Made by a program: the position numbers and the translations under genes. The notes beneath the pieces were generated by a model. The model saw only the letters and a program-made list of their open reading frames with translations, did not search any database and had not been told where the DNA came from. Below, in pieces: positions 23,662-35,343 of a stretch of DNA of 64,000 nucleotides (positions are counted from its first letter, which is position 1; every line of letters starts with the position of its first letter). Location of the stretch: the NCBI GenBank assembly GCA_907164885.2, contig OU015496.1:184743281-184807280 (forward strand), written 5' to 3'. Source of the DNA: Dolomedes plantarius. Lineage: Eukaryota; Arthropoda; Arachnida; Araneae; Dolomedidae.

Positions 23662-24270
23662 CTAGTTGATACCCGTCAAAACATGACGGCTAGATCGTAA
23701 ATAAATGTACTAATACACAAATTATACTCAATACACCATTGCCAAATGTTGAAAATCATAATAATGCGCAGGAACAAATTAATGTGTTTAAGCGGCCTCG
23801 TGCTTAGTGGGTATTTAAAGCCAGATTTAAAAATGTCACTAAGCATGCGCAGAAAGCAAATTTTTAAAAAAATTGTAAATTATCGCTCATTAAACATCGC
23901 GAAATAAACAATTTCCAAGAGGTTTAATCTTATATTTCACAAACATAATTATCATAAACATAAAAATGGCAGAGAGAGATCTAGAGAGACTCCTCGGAAT
24001 AAACATGTTTATCATTAAAACATGTCACTGAGCATGCGCAGAAACAGTGAGTTTCTAAAGACAGTTTTAAACATACCACTAAGCATGCGCAGAAATAAAT
24101 TTTTTAATTGTGAATTATCGCTAATTCATAGAAATTGCGGTTACAAAAACCAAATTTGACAAATCTACAGATTACAATCTTTCGTTTAAGACCAAAATGA
24201 AGTAAATTTATAAAGTAGTTTTCTCTCACGGACTGCCCAAAAAGTCGGTTTAGCAACTTAAACATATAGA
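23662..24270 (-). mobile_element. Non-autonomous Helitron, family C copy 1
   Basis: CTAG at 23662, then a perfect 6-bp-stem hairpin (CCGTCA, AAACA loop, TGACGG) at about 23674-23690. The 5' TC-TATATG end is at 24270. The body is the reverse complement of 49564-50211. Inside are three spaced copies of a module with GCATGCGCAGAAA. Confidence 0.9.
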
Positions 24271-24272
24271 TA

Positions 24273-25113
24273 CTAGCCGCTGCGCGACCAGCATGGTCAC
24301 TTTTAGTTTTATATTTTCGTTTGCAAAACAACTCAACTGAAAGTAACATATGTAAGGAATGTTACCATTACCTGTTAGGTTGTTAAGGGGTATTCTCTAT
24401 AAGGCTGATTCTAAAACATCATGATTAAAAAAAATGGGAATTTTCCATTACTTCTGAACAGAGTTAAAGATAAGACTGAGAAACCCAACACCAATGATTT
24501 TATAAATTACATCCCTCTCTGTATATACTACTTTTCAAAATTAAGATATCTACACTTTATCATTACATCAAATAAGAAATTGTCGGGGAAAAATTTTTTC
24601 ACTTAAAAAAATGGAGTATGAATTCAGCAAGTACTAACATTTAGCGGGGATTACACCACTCTCTGTATGTACTATTTTTAACAATTCAGATATCTACACT
24701 TAATCATACCAAATAATAAATTGTTGGGAAAATTTCTTCACTTATAAAATGGTGTAAAAATTCAGCAAGTACTAAAAAAAGTGTAAAAAATTAACTATTA
24801 CTGGCTATCGGTTGCTATGCCGGCGACGGTTAAGCATAACCTCGCGATCATTTATGCTCTCTCTTTCACGCCTCTCTCTTAATGGATTATTTCTTCTTCG
24901 CTTTGTTTCTTAAGACTGTTCCCGAATTTCACTTGATCGTACAGCTCGCTTTCGAGCATTCCTGATTTCAGTGCGTAAATCAATGTTGACACACGGTTGC
25001 AAATTGCGGACGGCCGCTAATGTTTACATCTGGTAGTTGCAGCCGTTGCCATTCGGAGTGTAGAAATATCGTCGATTTTTGTGCCGCATACCTACGCGTT
25101 TTATATATAAAGA
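24273..25113 (-). mobile_element. Non-autonomous Helitron, family B
   Basis: CTAG at 24273 with hairpin GACC-AGCAT-GGTC just inside, and the 5' TC-TTTATATATAA end at 25113. It lies two bases from the family C element and directly abuts a family A copy. The right half contains CG-rich sequence (24820-25080). There is no other copy in the window and no Rep/helicase frame. Confidence 0.82.
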
Positions 25114-25583
25114 CTAGCTGAAAACCCGCGCTTCGCTACGGAGTACATTGAAATTAAATACAACGGTAAATGTATGCAATTAATGCCAAAAAAAAATAAA
25201 TATATATATTTATAATAAATGAGACGATCAATATATACAATTGATGTAAAAAATATTTATATATATATTTATAAAAAAATCATAAGGAATATTTATTTTT
25301 TTTTGGATAATATCCAATCGTCTGCTGCATTAGAAAGAAAAAATGTTTTTTTTTGTCTATTTAGTTGTTACGCACGTGACGATAAATTTAGTGAAAGTAC
25401 CAGAAAAAGAAATCACGTGATCAGCATTTAATAAATTAAATTCTAAACATTAATCTTTAAAAATTCACCAAAAATCAGGAAATGGAGGTAAAAATTAGAA
25501 AAAATTCGGTTTGGTCTGTGCGTTGTATGTCAGTCAGTCAGTGAATGAATGAGTCAGTTACGGAACTGTTTTATATATATAGA
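25114..25583 (-). mobile_element. Non-autonomous Helitron, family A copy 5 (internally deleted)
   Basis: CTAG at 25114 follows the last A of the family B element and the 5' end at 25583 is followed by T. Compared with copies 1 to 4 it lacks about 200 bases: sequence jumps near 25505 from the mid-body to GGTTTGGTCTGTGCG. Both ends are intact. Confidence 0.9.
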
Positions 25584-26491
25584 TTATGTTCATTTCAAAA
25601 CTTCATCCTTATATGACATCAGAAAACAAATCATAAAATTAAGAAATATATATATTTTTTTCTATCAACATATATAAATAAGCTACAAAAAGAATTCCTC
25701 TGCTTTGAAAAAATTAATAAATACGATTTATTACTGTTTCTGAAAATAAAACTCGCTTTCATAAAATCCAGTATTAAAGAAATGGAAAAAATCCATCGAT
25801 CACTCTGCTTTATCCTGCCGTAGTCTAAACTGGTGGTGCGCAAATTTTTTTCGACCCGCGACCTACTTTCTTTAAATAAAATATCACTCGACACCAATGA
25901 AAACTTTTTGGTAGTAGCGAAATTTTTTTTTTTTTAAATCAGCAAAATGTTATCAAAAAGAGAGAAAAAAGAAATAAGCAAATTTTGACAAACAATTTTA
26001 AAAATCAGTGTAGATTTTGGGTATATATTTACTCAGCATAATAGCAATAAAAAAAATGTCTCGCTCGCCTTCTACACAACTTGTTTTTGCCGAATCCCGT
26101 GTGACTAAAACGTCATATTTAAAAAGTAATATGCATTTATATTTAAAAAATACTATTAATTTGTTTTTCATTTAAGTAAAAAATTAATAAATGTTTAACT
26201 TAAATAAGAGCACGATTTCAAAATTATAAGGTTCACGATAAAACATTGAAAATTATAAACTTAATTTATGTAAAATTAAGAGAGAAAATAATGTAATATG
26301 AAGGGTGAAACTGGACCTCAGATACTACGAGGGATGGAACTTTAATAGTGGTAATACTGTTGTAGGGCCTCCACGCAGCAGAGCCCAAGAAAGCAGCTTA
26401 CACAAGTATGTCACATACCTGCCTTACCTCAGAGCGAATGCGCTCTCCTCACAAACATCACACGCCTACACAGTGACAGGATGAATACGAC

Positions 26492-26892
26492 CAGTGGCGC
26501 ACCCAGAATTTTTTCTTGGGGGGGGGGCGAGATGAACGGATAAAGATATTTACAGGGTGTCCATAATTAAAGTCCCACTTTCAAAAGGCTGCAAAAAAGA
26601 GAACCACTGGTCAGAATGACTTCAAATTTGAACTGAATTTACTGGAAGAAGGGGGAAACGATTTGGCATAATTAAAAAAAAGTTCCAAAATGTAACATTC
26701 TGACCAGTGGTTCTCTTTTTTGCAGCCTTTTGAAAGTGGGACTTTAATTATGGACACCCTGTATTATGCATGGGGGGGGGGGGCGAGATGAAAGGATAAA
26801 AACATTTATAATGCAAAATCAATATTCGTAATGCAATTTCTATTTCTTTGGGGGGACCAGGGCCCCTTGCCCCCCCCCCGTCTGCGCCACTG
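26492..26892. mobile_element. hAT MITE (CAGTGGCGCACCC)
   Basis: Ends CAGTGGCGCACCC and GTCTGCGCCACTG, with perfect 8-bp duplication AATACGAC (26484-26491 and 26893-26900). G-runs lie inside both ends. It interrupts the mariner-derived region and contains the foldback element at 26553-26761. Confidence 0.93.
26553..26761. mobile_element. Mariner-type foldback MITE, 209 bp
   Basis: Starts CAGGGTGTCCATAATTAAAG and ends with its exact inverse, flanked by TA (26551-26552 and 26762-26763). The inverted arms extend about 69 bp (through a CTGCAAAAAAGAGAACCA block), leaving a centre of about 70 bp. RNA from it would fold into a long hairpin. Confidence 0.93.
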
Positions 26893-26934
26893 AATACGAC
26901 CATGTTTTAGTTACCGGTCTATCGTGCGAAATAA

Positions 26935-27210
26935 TTTGTTGCATCGTATTGATGGAAGGAAAATGCTTGTGCGCACACTGTGGCTGATGTGTTTGCTCTC
27001 ATGCGGCTGGGAAGTGCTCTACCATCTCCCATATTCCCCGGACTTTGTCCCTGTGACTTTGATCTCATCTCCAAGATGAAGGAACCGCTCCGTGGATACC
27101 ACCAGAGATTCTGCAGGCTGTAGACCGCTCCATTCGAAGGATCAACAGACAAGGTGCTGCCAACGGCATCATGCAGCTTCCAGGACGTTAGCAACGGGTG
27201 ACAAACAATG
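26935..27210 (+). pseudogene. Mariner-like transposase C-terminal pseudogene
   Basis: One plus-strand frame from 26962 reads NACAHTVADVFALMRLGSAL, then PCDFDLISKMKEPLRG from 27049, a stop at 27121, and DRSIRRINRQGAANGIMQLP after it. The PYSPD block expected before PCD appears in a shifted frame at about 27029-27043. These match the (D)NARxH, PYSPDLxPCD and LKxxLRG blocks of mariner-family transposases, the DD(D/E)-type DNA cut-and-paste enzymes. The residue before NA is E rather than the catalytic D. Compensating frameshifts, stops and the loss of the N-terminal half make it dead. Confidence 0.85.
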
Positions 27211-27248
27211 CTGGTTGCTACTTTGAAGGGCTATTAAAGGTTCAACTC

Positions 27249-27287
27249 TATATCTCTTCTGTATACTTCGAATACAGAAGAGATATA
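27249..27287. repeat. Perfect 16-bp stem hairpin
   Basis: TATATCTCTTCTGTAT at 27249-27264 pairs with ATACAGAAGAGATATA at 27272-27287, with a 7-base loop. It lies just downstream of the mariner pseudogene and may mark an old terminus or a replication slip. Confidence 0.8.
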
Positions 27288-27554
27288 TATATACATACTT
27301 AGTTGCAAATAGTACTAAAGTGTCATCCTATGTATTTGTTCAACATTAGGTGAAATATCAGAGAGCAATGCTCTCATATGATCTTCCGGCATCGTAGTTA
27401 CATTTTTATAGCCCCTCATTTTGAAAACCCACGCTGATAGGTAGAAGCGAATGGAAGCAATGTAAGTAGAGACTTATAATGTAAGACTGTTTGACACCTT
27501 CTTTAACAAAATCATATCATGCATTTTTCAACACATAAAAGACAAATAAAAATA

Positions 27555-28197
27555 CAGGTAACCCTCCTATAACACGGTAGATAGGTTCCTAGAAAATGCC
27601 GTGTTGTGTGAAACCGTGTTATATGAGACCCAGAGCCAGTACAAAATGGGAAGTTTACGTTCCGAAAACTTATTAAAAACAAACAATTTTTTTTTTAAAT
27701 TCCATATAAGCAATCTTAATTTTTATTAAAAATATAAATGTATGTATAACACAAAACGAAACGAAACAAAAAATATCATTTTCATTTAATGCGACCTTAA
27801 TTTAATAAATTTCTTCCTCATCACTGCTCAGTAGAATCAAACGAGAACGATTTTTTCTGTTGAACGATATCACCTTCACTTTCAGAACCATTTTCTTTAT
27901 TTAGATATTTTGCAACGTCTAACTTGTTTATACATTTTCGTGTAAAGCTACTATAGTTCCTTATTCCTTCCCGTCATTATTTTAAGGTAATTTAGTTTTT
28001 AAATGTGTTAAACAAAAACCATGTTATCTAGTGCTGTAGAAGTGCAGTGTTGTACAAAGGTTTAAGCAATTTTTTTAATCGTGTTAGAGCGAAACCGTGT
28101 TACAGGTTGCAAAGCTATACGAGGGTTCCCGCAATTTATCCTATCGTGTTAGAATGAAACCGTGTTGTCAGATGCCGTGCTGTAGGAGGGCTACCTG
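27555..28197 (-). mobile_element. Tigger/pogo-like element, CAGGTAACCCTCC family copy 1
   Basis: Ends CAGGTAACCCTCCTATAACA and TGTAGGAGGGCTACCTG, flanked by TA (27553-27554 and 28198-28199). Subterminal repeats of an AACCGTGTTATA type occur at both ends. On the minus strand a remnant ends RSRLILLSSDEEEIY then a stop, an acidic C-terminal tail also seen in copy 2. It lies inside the hAT at 25831-28404. Confidence 0.9.
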
Positions 28198-28412
28198 TAT
28201 TAAAAATATGTAATTATATGGAATTCAAAGCATATTTTTAACTAAATAATATTTCAAACTGTCCGCGACCCCTCCAATTTTTTTTATTTTTTTTATTTTT
28301 TAACTCTTTTTTTTTTATAATTTTTTTTTTTTTTTTTTTTTTTTTGGGGGGGGGGGGCGACTCCCTCTGTGGATTGAAATCCTCAGTTAGTGTGCTACTT
28401 ACTGGTCTAGAC

Positions 28413-29943
28413 GATTATAACCACACTAAAATTCCTTTGTTACATTCACTAAAAATTTAAAGTTGTTCAAGACAGTTTTTTGGGAATCTTTATGTTTATG
28501 TGTAGCAATATTTTCGGAAAACTTGGATGTTTGCACAAGGCAGTATGGGGTTCAACAAAAAATAGAAGAGCATACTTCATCATTAAAGGAGTTATTAATT
28601 AACGATACTTGCGTATTTTTTTTAATAAAATATAGTAGATATTTAGAGTATACATTCAAATTTAAAAATTATCAACAATTTCAGCTTAAAACATATACAT
28701 ATTGCACCTGACATTAATTAGTTCAAAATTTAAATATTTAAAATTTTCAAACGGGTTTTAACTTGCTTTCAAACATAAAAACAGACAATATTATGAAAGA
28801 TCCGTTTTTAATGCCTTTAGACGAAAATTTAGGAGTCTTCGAAATAAAATTAGTGAATCATTCTATATCGACCTAGTGTTTACAACAGAATGCAATTCAA
28901 GAAGATTTTCATTAAATGGTAAAACTAGTTATACTTATTTATATGCATACAAACTAGTAGTGACGCACTATTGATAACCTCATAAACTATTTTCTATCGT
29001 TAGTAATAAAACGATACTCACGCATAATTATGTTAATTTAGACATCAATTAAGCGGAAAGGTTAATTTGCATCCTCATCAACATAAATGGGCCAGTGATG
29101 CAGGCAGAAGGAACAAAATTTTCGGCCACAAAAATAAGGCAGTCAAACCAGATTTAAATATAGGTATGGTATAAGTATGGTAAGAATTGGTAATTACCTC
29201 TGAAGATTAGCGGGAATGGAACGAGTAGTAGTTAAATCAATACGGCAGAGTTGATAATTTATATTGCATAAATTTGCAACACAGGCTCTCTCTTTTGCAT
29301 TAGTCATTATGTCAGCATAAATTTTTAATACCGATTTAACAAAAAAAAATGCTTTTCTATTATGTTTCTTGAAAAATTGTCCTATTGTTGGAGGTTAGAT
29401 AAAAATAATGACATGAAGGACTTATTTCACCTTGAAATCGGTTTTTCTAGCAATATCTGTTAAGGATTGAGAAAACAAAACGAAGTTATACGCTTCGGCG
29501 AGTAATTACAAATATGAAAAGAAGTAGGAAACAAAATTTTACATAATAAGGTGAATGGATAAGAAAAAAAAAGTTATAAAAGTTTCTCTAAATACACCTC
29601 ATTAAATTTATGCCAAGAACTGTTCGTTACACAGTCAATTGATACCAAAGTTTCCAAATTTTTGATGCATTTTAAAAAGGACATAGTCACGTAAGTTAAA
29701 TCAAATTATCAGGTAAATATAAAACTTAAATTATTCAAGAAAACTTTTGAAGAATCTTGATATCCAGTAAAATTTTTAAAGGATCCTGTAATAATTAACC
29801 CTCAATCGAATTCGGGTTTCAAACCTTGAGGCGTATAGAACCCTTCCGAAAATTAGAGGCAGAGTTATTTTTAATGACTTATGTAGTTTATAAAATCGTG
29901 AGACACATCATTCATTATATTTGCAACAAAATATGTAAAAATT
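28413..29943. other. Unique non-coding DNA
   Basis: The frame at 28463-28711 (82 codons) is unrecognised and AT-driven. The stretch 29040-29260 has balanced composition, an octamer-like ATTTGCAT at about 29067 and TTAATT motifs, with no second copy in the window: a candidate conserved non-coding element. Confidence 0.5.
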
Positions 29944-29947
29944 TTAA

Positions 29948-30673
29948 GGTGACTGCCTACGTTGAAAATGTCATATTTTGACTATTTTGGTCAATTTTAT
30001 TTTTTGCAAGAATCGTGTAATTCAATCTTTTCTCTTTTCAAAACCGTTTTGATTTTCCTTTTACATCAATTAGAAGCAGAGTTCTAGCTATTTTAAAAAA
30101 CATCGTGTGCTACAAAATTGAAGTGACAAACAACTTTAAATGCGTTTTTCTCAGAATTACGTTTTTTAGCACAAATTTCTACCGTTATTATATTTCACAT
30201 AATAATGCAGATAATTTGATAAAATTTTCAGGAAATGTTTTAGATGCTATTGTTAATGAAGTGACGTACAATAGTTGATGTATAATAAATAGTTTTTTCA
30301 TTTGGGGCTGTTTTATAAGGAAAGGAATGACGAATCGGGGACAATTTTCCTATTGGAACATAAAATTGTCTGTATTATTTTTGCATTTTAAAATTTCCCT
30401 TAGATTGTAGGTCATTTTTAAGATAACAGTCATATGTATCATATGTGAGAAGGAAATTAAAATAGTAGCATTAGAATTTTGTTCAGAGTGATAGGCGTTT
30501 TAGCTAAATTTCATCAAAAATTTCTTCAAATTGACTAATTTATAAAAAAGTATGGTATTTACAGGTAAGTTTTTGTTTAGTTTTTAATTAAGTGCTATTC
30601 TACCATGAAAGACCAAAAAATCCTTAAAAAAATTATTTTAAAAAAAAATTGGCTTCGAACGGAGGCACTCACT
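29948..30673. mobile_element. piggyBac-like MITE, TTAA family (copy 2)
   Basis: Left end GGTGACTGCCTACGTT and right end AACGGAGGCACTCACT are inverted repeats with a few mismatches, flanked by TTAA (29944-29947 and 30674-30677). The interior shares phrases with the element at 47761 (ACTTTAAATGTGTTTTTCTC type). Non-coding. Confidence 0.82.
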
Positions 30674-30677
30674 TTAA

Positions 30678-31266
30678 GTAAAAAAAAAACTAGACGTCAT
30701 TAGATGCATAATAATTGGAAGTCACAACTAGACGAAACTTCCGATTGTTTAGTAGAGTATTACCCAAGCATTACAAAAGAAAAAGATTAGATATAAAATG
30801 CATATTGCCCGAAAGAAAGTCAACATGATAACAAACAAAGGAATATGAAGCTTTTTTCCAAACGAAAACTAGTAGAAACTGACAGAATTTTTACCATTAT
30901 TTAAATTAAATTAAATATAAATATCTGAATGTTATTCCTTTAAACCCCTCCGAATCGTTCATTTCTAGAGATATAAAGATTAATTTTTGGGTTATCTGCA
31001 TTTTTCTGGCGGCTTGTGCTCGAAAAACCGGAACTCTATCTTAACCTCTACGTACGTTCACAACTGTGACAACTGTAAATCGTAATCGTAATCTTAAATT
31101 GTAAATCTCTAAAAATGTACACATATGTGCTTAGATGATTTAATTAAAAAGCCATTGCTATTTCCAACTGACAAGAAGGAAGCAGAATTATGTTTATTTT
31201 CTCTAACGTCTAACAATAAACAAATTTAAACATTGCTTAGCTGCAAATATAATATATAGTTAATCA
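30678..31266. other. Unique non-coding DNA
   Basis: AT-rich, with AATCGTAATC-type short repeats near 31079-31095. No gene or transposon end is supported. Confidence 0.5.
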
Positions 31267-31475
31267 ATGCGGAGGCACTTGTCGTGGAGACATTCGCCTA
31301 TACTACACCGCAGTTTTAATGACCATTTTATTATGGGGGCACCATATAAGGACCAGCATTACCCCCTAAGAAGGGACGACACAAACGGAGGCATTTTAGT
31401 GGCGCGACGCCGGGATTCGATCCGAGCCCCCTCAGCGCCGAAAGCCAGCACGCTGTACCACAAGGCCGCCACAGG
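31267..31475 (-). mobile_element. tRNA-derived SINE, second copy
   Basis: Reverse-strand copy of the SINE at 20337: box A region near 31455-31475, box B-like CGGATCGAATCCC near 31410-31423, then the shared body down to CAAGTGCCTCCGCAT. The (AAAT)n tail is missing and no clear target duplication is seen, so it is old or truncated. The plus-strand frame here (31267-31629) is a shadow of the SINE. Confidence 0.88.
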
Positions 31476-31574
31476 CGTCTGCGGTGGCTGTGCCGTATAT
31501 AGACTTATCAATAACACTTCTTCGGATTTATATCATGTAAAATACTTCTCGGAAGTCCCCATTAATGCATTTAA

Positions 31575-32818
31575 GGGGGTCTGGGACACATTTTTAAAAA
31601 AAAATTTATTTATTGAGTTAAAATTTTGAATTTTTTTGTGATGGTTAACCATATAATTTGCAAACAAAATCACATCATAAAACTTCTCAAAATGTTTTTT
31701 AAAAAATTTTAAAATTTTAAAATTAAAATAAAAGTGGGGTAATTTAAAATTGTTATAACTCTGAATATTATTTGTCGAATTTCAAAATTTTTTCATTTAA
31801 TTAAACAGAAATATATAAGTTTTAACGTTGATTCAGCATTTTTTCAAATATTAATTTTAAAAAAACTAAAAATATTTAGATTAAAAATTACAAAAAAAAA
31901 TTATGTAACTTATTTTTAAAAAATCATATTTTCAAAAGTAAATTTCTTTTTTAAATTTTCTGAATCAAAATTAAAGTAAAATAGTTGAAAAAGACATGTT
32001 CCAAGTTTCAGCCATTTATCTTTAACGGTTCTTGACTTACAACAATTTAAAGACGAGAAATGGGTGTAAAAAACCCATCATAAGGAAAAACGCACTTGCA
32101 GGTTTAAACAACGCTTGGCTACTATAAGAATACTAGAAAGTAACCCGTCATTTTGACGTCATAATACGAATAATGACGTGATAATGGAAAAAGTATATGA
32201 AAGTTAAAAAATATCCCGAATTATCTAACAATATTGCATTTAATCCACACCTTGTAAAAGCAAACCCTTTCATTATTTTTTATTTATTTAGTTTTTCATG
32301 CGATTGGAGTAGTAGACTGCCATCCAGTTTTTTACAGCTCAATACGCGATATGAATACTTGAGCTACTTGATTCATTCACATTCCAAGTTTGTTTACTTT
32401 CAGAATTCATTGCAAAAGTAAACAGATTTTTAAAAACTGTTAAATATAGAGCTAAAAACATCCAATTTTTTTTAGTTCTGAATGTTTTATAGAAAAATAG
32501 GCTGAACAAACGTGATTTGATGGAGAAGGTATTAGTTTTTAGGTAACAAAAAATTCTGATCCACATCTGAAATTGAAATTAAGCCTAACTGGCTGTTTGT
32601 TTACTGAGGGCTTCAATTGAAAGATGAGTACAGCCCGGAAGTGTTATACAGAGACAAGGGCTATTATATATAGAATTGCAAAAAAAGATAATTTCTGCTG
32701 TTCTAATTAAGATAAAATCATGATTTAAACGTCATTTTAAGCCTAAAAGAACACAGAAATTTTTAATGCAATAAATTTTTTTTCGAAAATTTGAACAATT
32801 TTGTGTCCTGGACCCCCC
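31575..32818. mobile_element. piggyBac-like MITE, TTAA-GGGG family (copy 3), split by a Helitron
   Basis: Termini GGGGGTCTGGGACACA and TGTGTCCTGGACCCCCC, flanked by TTAA on both sides (31571-31574 and 32819-32822). The element is about 700 bp without the Helitron at 32133-32674. A full relative without that Helitron lies at 51879-53142. The interior is AT-rich with long A and T runs and no coding sequence. Confidence 0.93.
32133..32674 (-). mobile_element. Non-autonomous Helitron, family D copy 2
   Basis: CTAG at 32133 after a host A, the CGTCA-TTT-TGACG hairpin, and a TC-TATATATA end at 32674. It matches 2443-3170 but with a single internal unit. It interrupts the TTAA element, so it is younger than that element. 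Confidence 0.9.
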
Positions 32819-32822
32819 TTAA

Positions 32823-35338
32823 ATACGCAACTATGGTTTCTAAAAAATTAGTTTTTAACTTGCAAGAAGGCGAGCATTCATTGGGAATGCCACAAATGGC
32901 TACAACAATTTCTCGCAAGAGCCGATTCTAAGGACTCTGGAAAATTGCAAAAGAATGTAAGTAAAGAGCGCTCATGTATTAACTAAGAGACATGGAGTTT
33001 TGAAATTGCCAACTTTCAAAATATGTAACTTTTTAAAATAAAATCATGCCCGACGAGACGGAGAAGGGAGAGAGGGTAAGACACTCCGAATCTGTTAGCC
33101 CGTGAAGCTCAGTGAAATAGCTAAGAGTTTTTCCCAGTTTCGACACCTCAGACAAAAAATCAATAACAAAACTGCTTTCACTGGTTGAGAACAAAAAATG
33201 TTATTTACCACTGCATATAAAGTAGGACAACAACAGCTACAACAAAAAATTCTCCTAGACAACTCTTTCATAATTTAGTAGATATTTGCGAAAAACCAGA
33301 AATTTAAAATTCACTGCAATTTAGTTTTCTAAATATTCTTTTCATGGACTAAAAGTTGGAAAAGATTTTGACGAATATTAAACACACTGTGATTAAAAAG
33401 TTTATTTACCCTCTCTTTTTACAATAAATTTGAAGAAAGAATCAATGTTTACAAAGCGAAAAGTAGTTTCTTTTAAAATTTTTCACCTTGGAGTATTTTA
33501 TGGTGTCATTTAAGACAGTACATAATAAAATAACGAAAACAACACATAGTGTAAACAACTCATAAATAATTCATAGAACTTTCATAAAAGTATGACAGAA
33601 AAATAAAAACGATACCTTATATGAGATAGTAAAGGAATAGGGGGGAAAAATGTGATGAATTTGTTGAAATGCGAATAGACTAAAGTATACATTTTATGTA
33701 AGAAACACAAATCTAGACTAGTTTCTAAATTTTGAAAAATAAAATGAATAATTTTGCATAAATTTGGAAAGAGGTAAGATGAAATTATAACTACTCATGA
33801 AATATATATCAAACATAAACATATTGGAGTGCAACGTAGATCTACCTCCCCGTAGTGCACTCCGGGCAACGTTTTATACGGCAAAATGATCTACAACTCT
33901 GGCATCAGTAATTCCAATTGCGGATCTTTGACATCAATCTGGGAACGCTAATGGATTGCTCGCTTTCATTCATAGATTTATTGTTGTCTTTTTGATGTTC
34001 AATTGTCTTTTAATGTCCATTGGAATTAAATAAATAATAAAAAAACATATTTCATACATTTATAAAACTAAATAAGAATACAGTTCTTGAACCTTCACTG
34101 TTAATTTATTTTAAGTACATTCGACCCTCTATTTTAGAGGAATTATGTTTCGTGAACTTCATTATCTAAGAACTGGTCATAATAACTATAGGAAAGTATT
34201 TTAGAGTAATGCAGATTCCTGCCATTCTAAAATTATAAAAGTTCATAAAGCTACATAACACTGTAGTTTTCTAGACACTTATGTACAGTAAATAAACTTA
34301 AATAATTTTACGGTTATTTAAACACAGTACACGTATTGAATCACATACTACATTTGTCCTATATTGTCTCTCTTTCACTTTGTTTGGATGCGTATTTTGA
34401 TTTATTTTTTAAACAGTACTTTAAATTTACAAACCTGAGGCAGTAAAAGGTATTGCTTTACTTTTTTTTTGCGTGTTAAACATGCACAATTTTATAAAGA
34501 GTTAAGAGCGATGCCAAGAGATGTTCACGGAGGTCCTGCGCCCTTAACCCCTACTGATGTGGAGGGCAGACTACATAAAATTCCCCAAGATTTATATGTA
34601 TTCAATATCAACTCAAAAAAAGTTCATCTGAAGTACAACAGGAAGTCAGATATGAAATAAAGAACAAAGCGTAAATAATTGCGGTATCACATTATAAAGT
34701 ATCAGTATACAACAACGGGGAGACATTCCAATTATAAACACTTCACTATGCATTTAATGAAGCTAAGATCATTATTCAAAGTATGTATCCTTACGTTTGA
34801 GAAAAAAAAAATTAATCCCAACCCCGTGAGAGACTCGCAAACCGAACCTTTCACCAACAGCTTCCTCAAACACTCAACAGACCAAAAATAAGCAAATAAA
34901 AGAAACAGAATATAGAGACCAGAAGCTTCGTACATATGATACTCCAAACAAACAAATACCGATTGCTTCAAAAAACAATGAAGCAAGTCACCGAAACTCA
35001 TGGGACAAGCGGAAGAGAGCAATTACTTGTTCTTCAAGTGAACAGATCCCGTGGCAGCTGCTGAAAATAGAGAGAGATCAGAATACAGCTAATCGAGTTT
35101 GAAGTTTAATAACAGGAGCTGGAATTCATGAACACACAAAAGCAGTCCTCTCGCTCTGAAAGTTATGTGTCCATAGTTACTACTGTTACGAAAGAACGGA
35201 GAAGACATTCAGCAACAGAGGTCACTGACAGCGAACGAGAAAGCTCTTAACATCCTGCAAACAACCTTACGAACATATTATTGGATATTTAATAGCCTCA
35301 GATGGAATACTGGAATTTTGAAAAAAAAAATGTTTTAA
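32823..35338. other. Unique non-coding DNA
   Basis: No gene is recognised. Frames at 34469-34660, 34679-34891 and 34732-35022 are short, overlap on both strands and match nothing I know. A CG-containing stretch at 33050-33140 and a balanced one near 33840-33960 are unique in the window. Confidence 0.5.
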
Positions 35339-35343
35339 ATGTC

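Larger units (their letters stand above)
25831..28404. mobile_element. hAT element (CAGTGGTGCGCAAAC type) hosting many insertions
   Basis: The left end TGGTGGTGCGCAAATTTTTT and right end AGTTAGTGTGCTACTTACTG are degenerate inverted repeats, flanked by GTCTAAAC and GTCTAGAC (25823-25830 and 28405-28412, seven of eight bases equal). The same left end is seen at 63841. The interior holds a mariner-like pseudogene, another hAT, a foldback MITE and a Tigger-like element. The element itself is non-coding. T- and G-runs lie near the right end (28311-28357). Confidence 0.75.

Noticed and set aside
31267..31629. 120-codon frame with basic and CG-rich content
   Set aside because: It is the antisense strand of a SINE copy followed by the start of a TTAA element.
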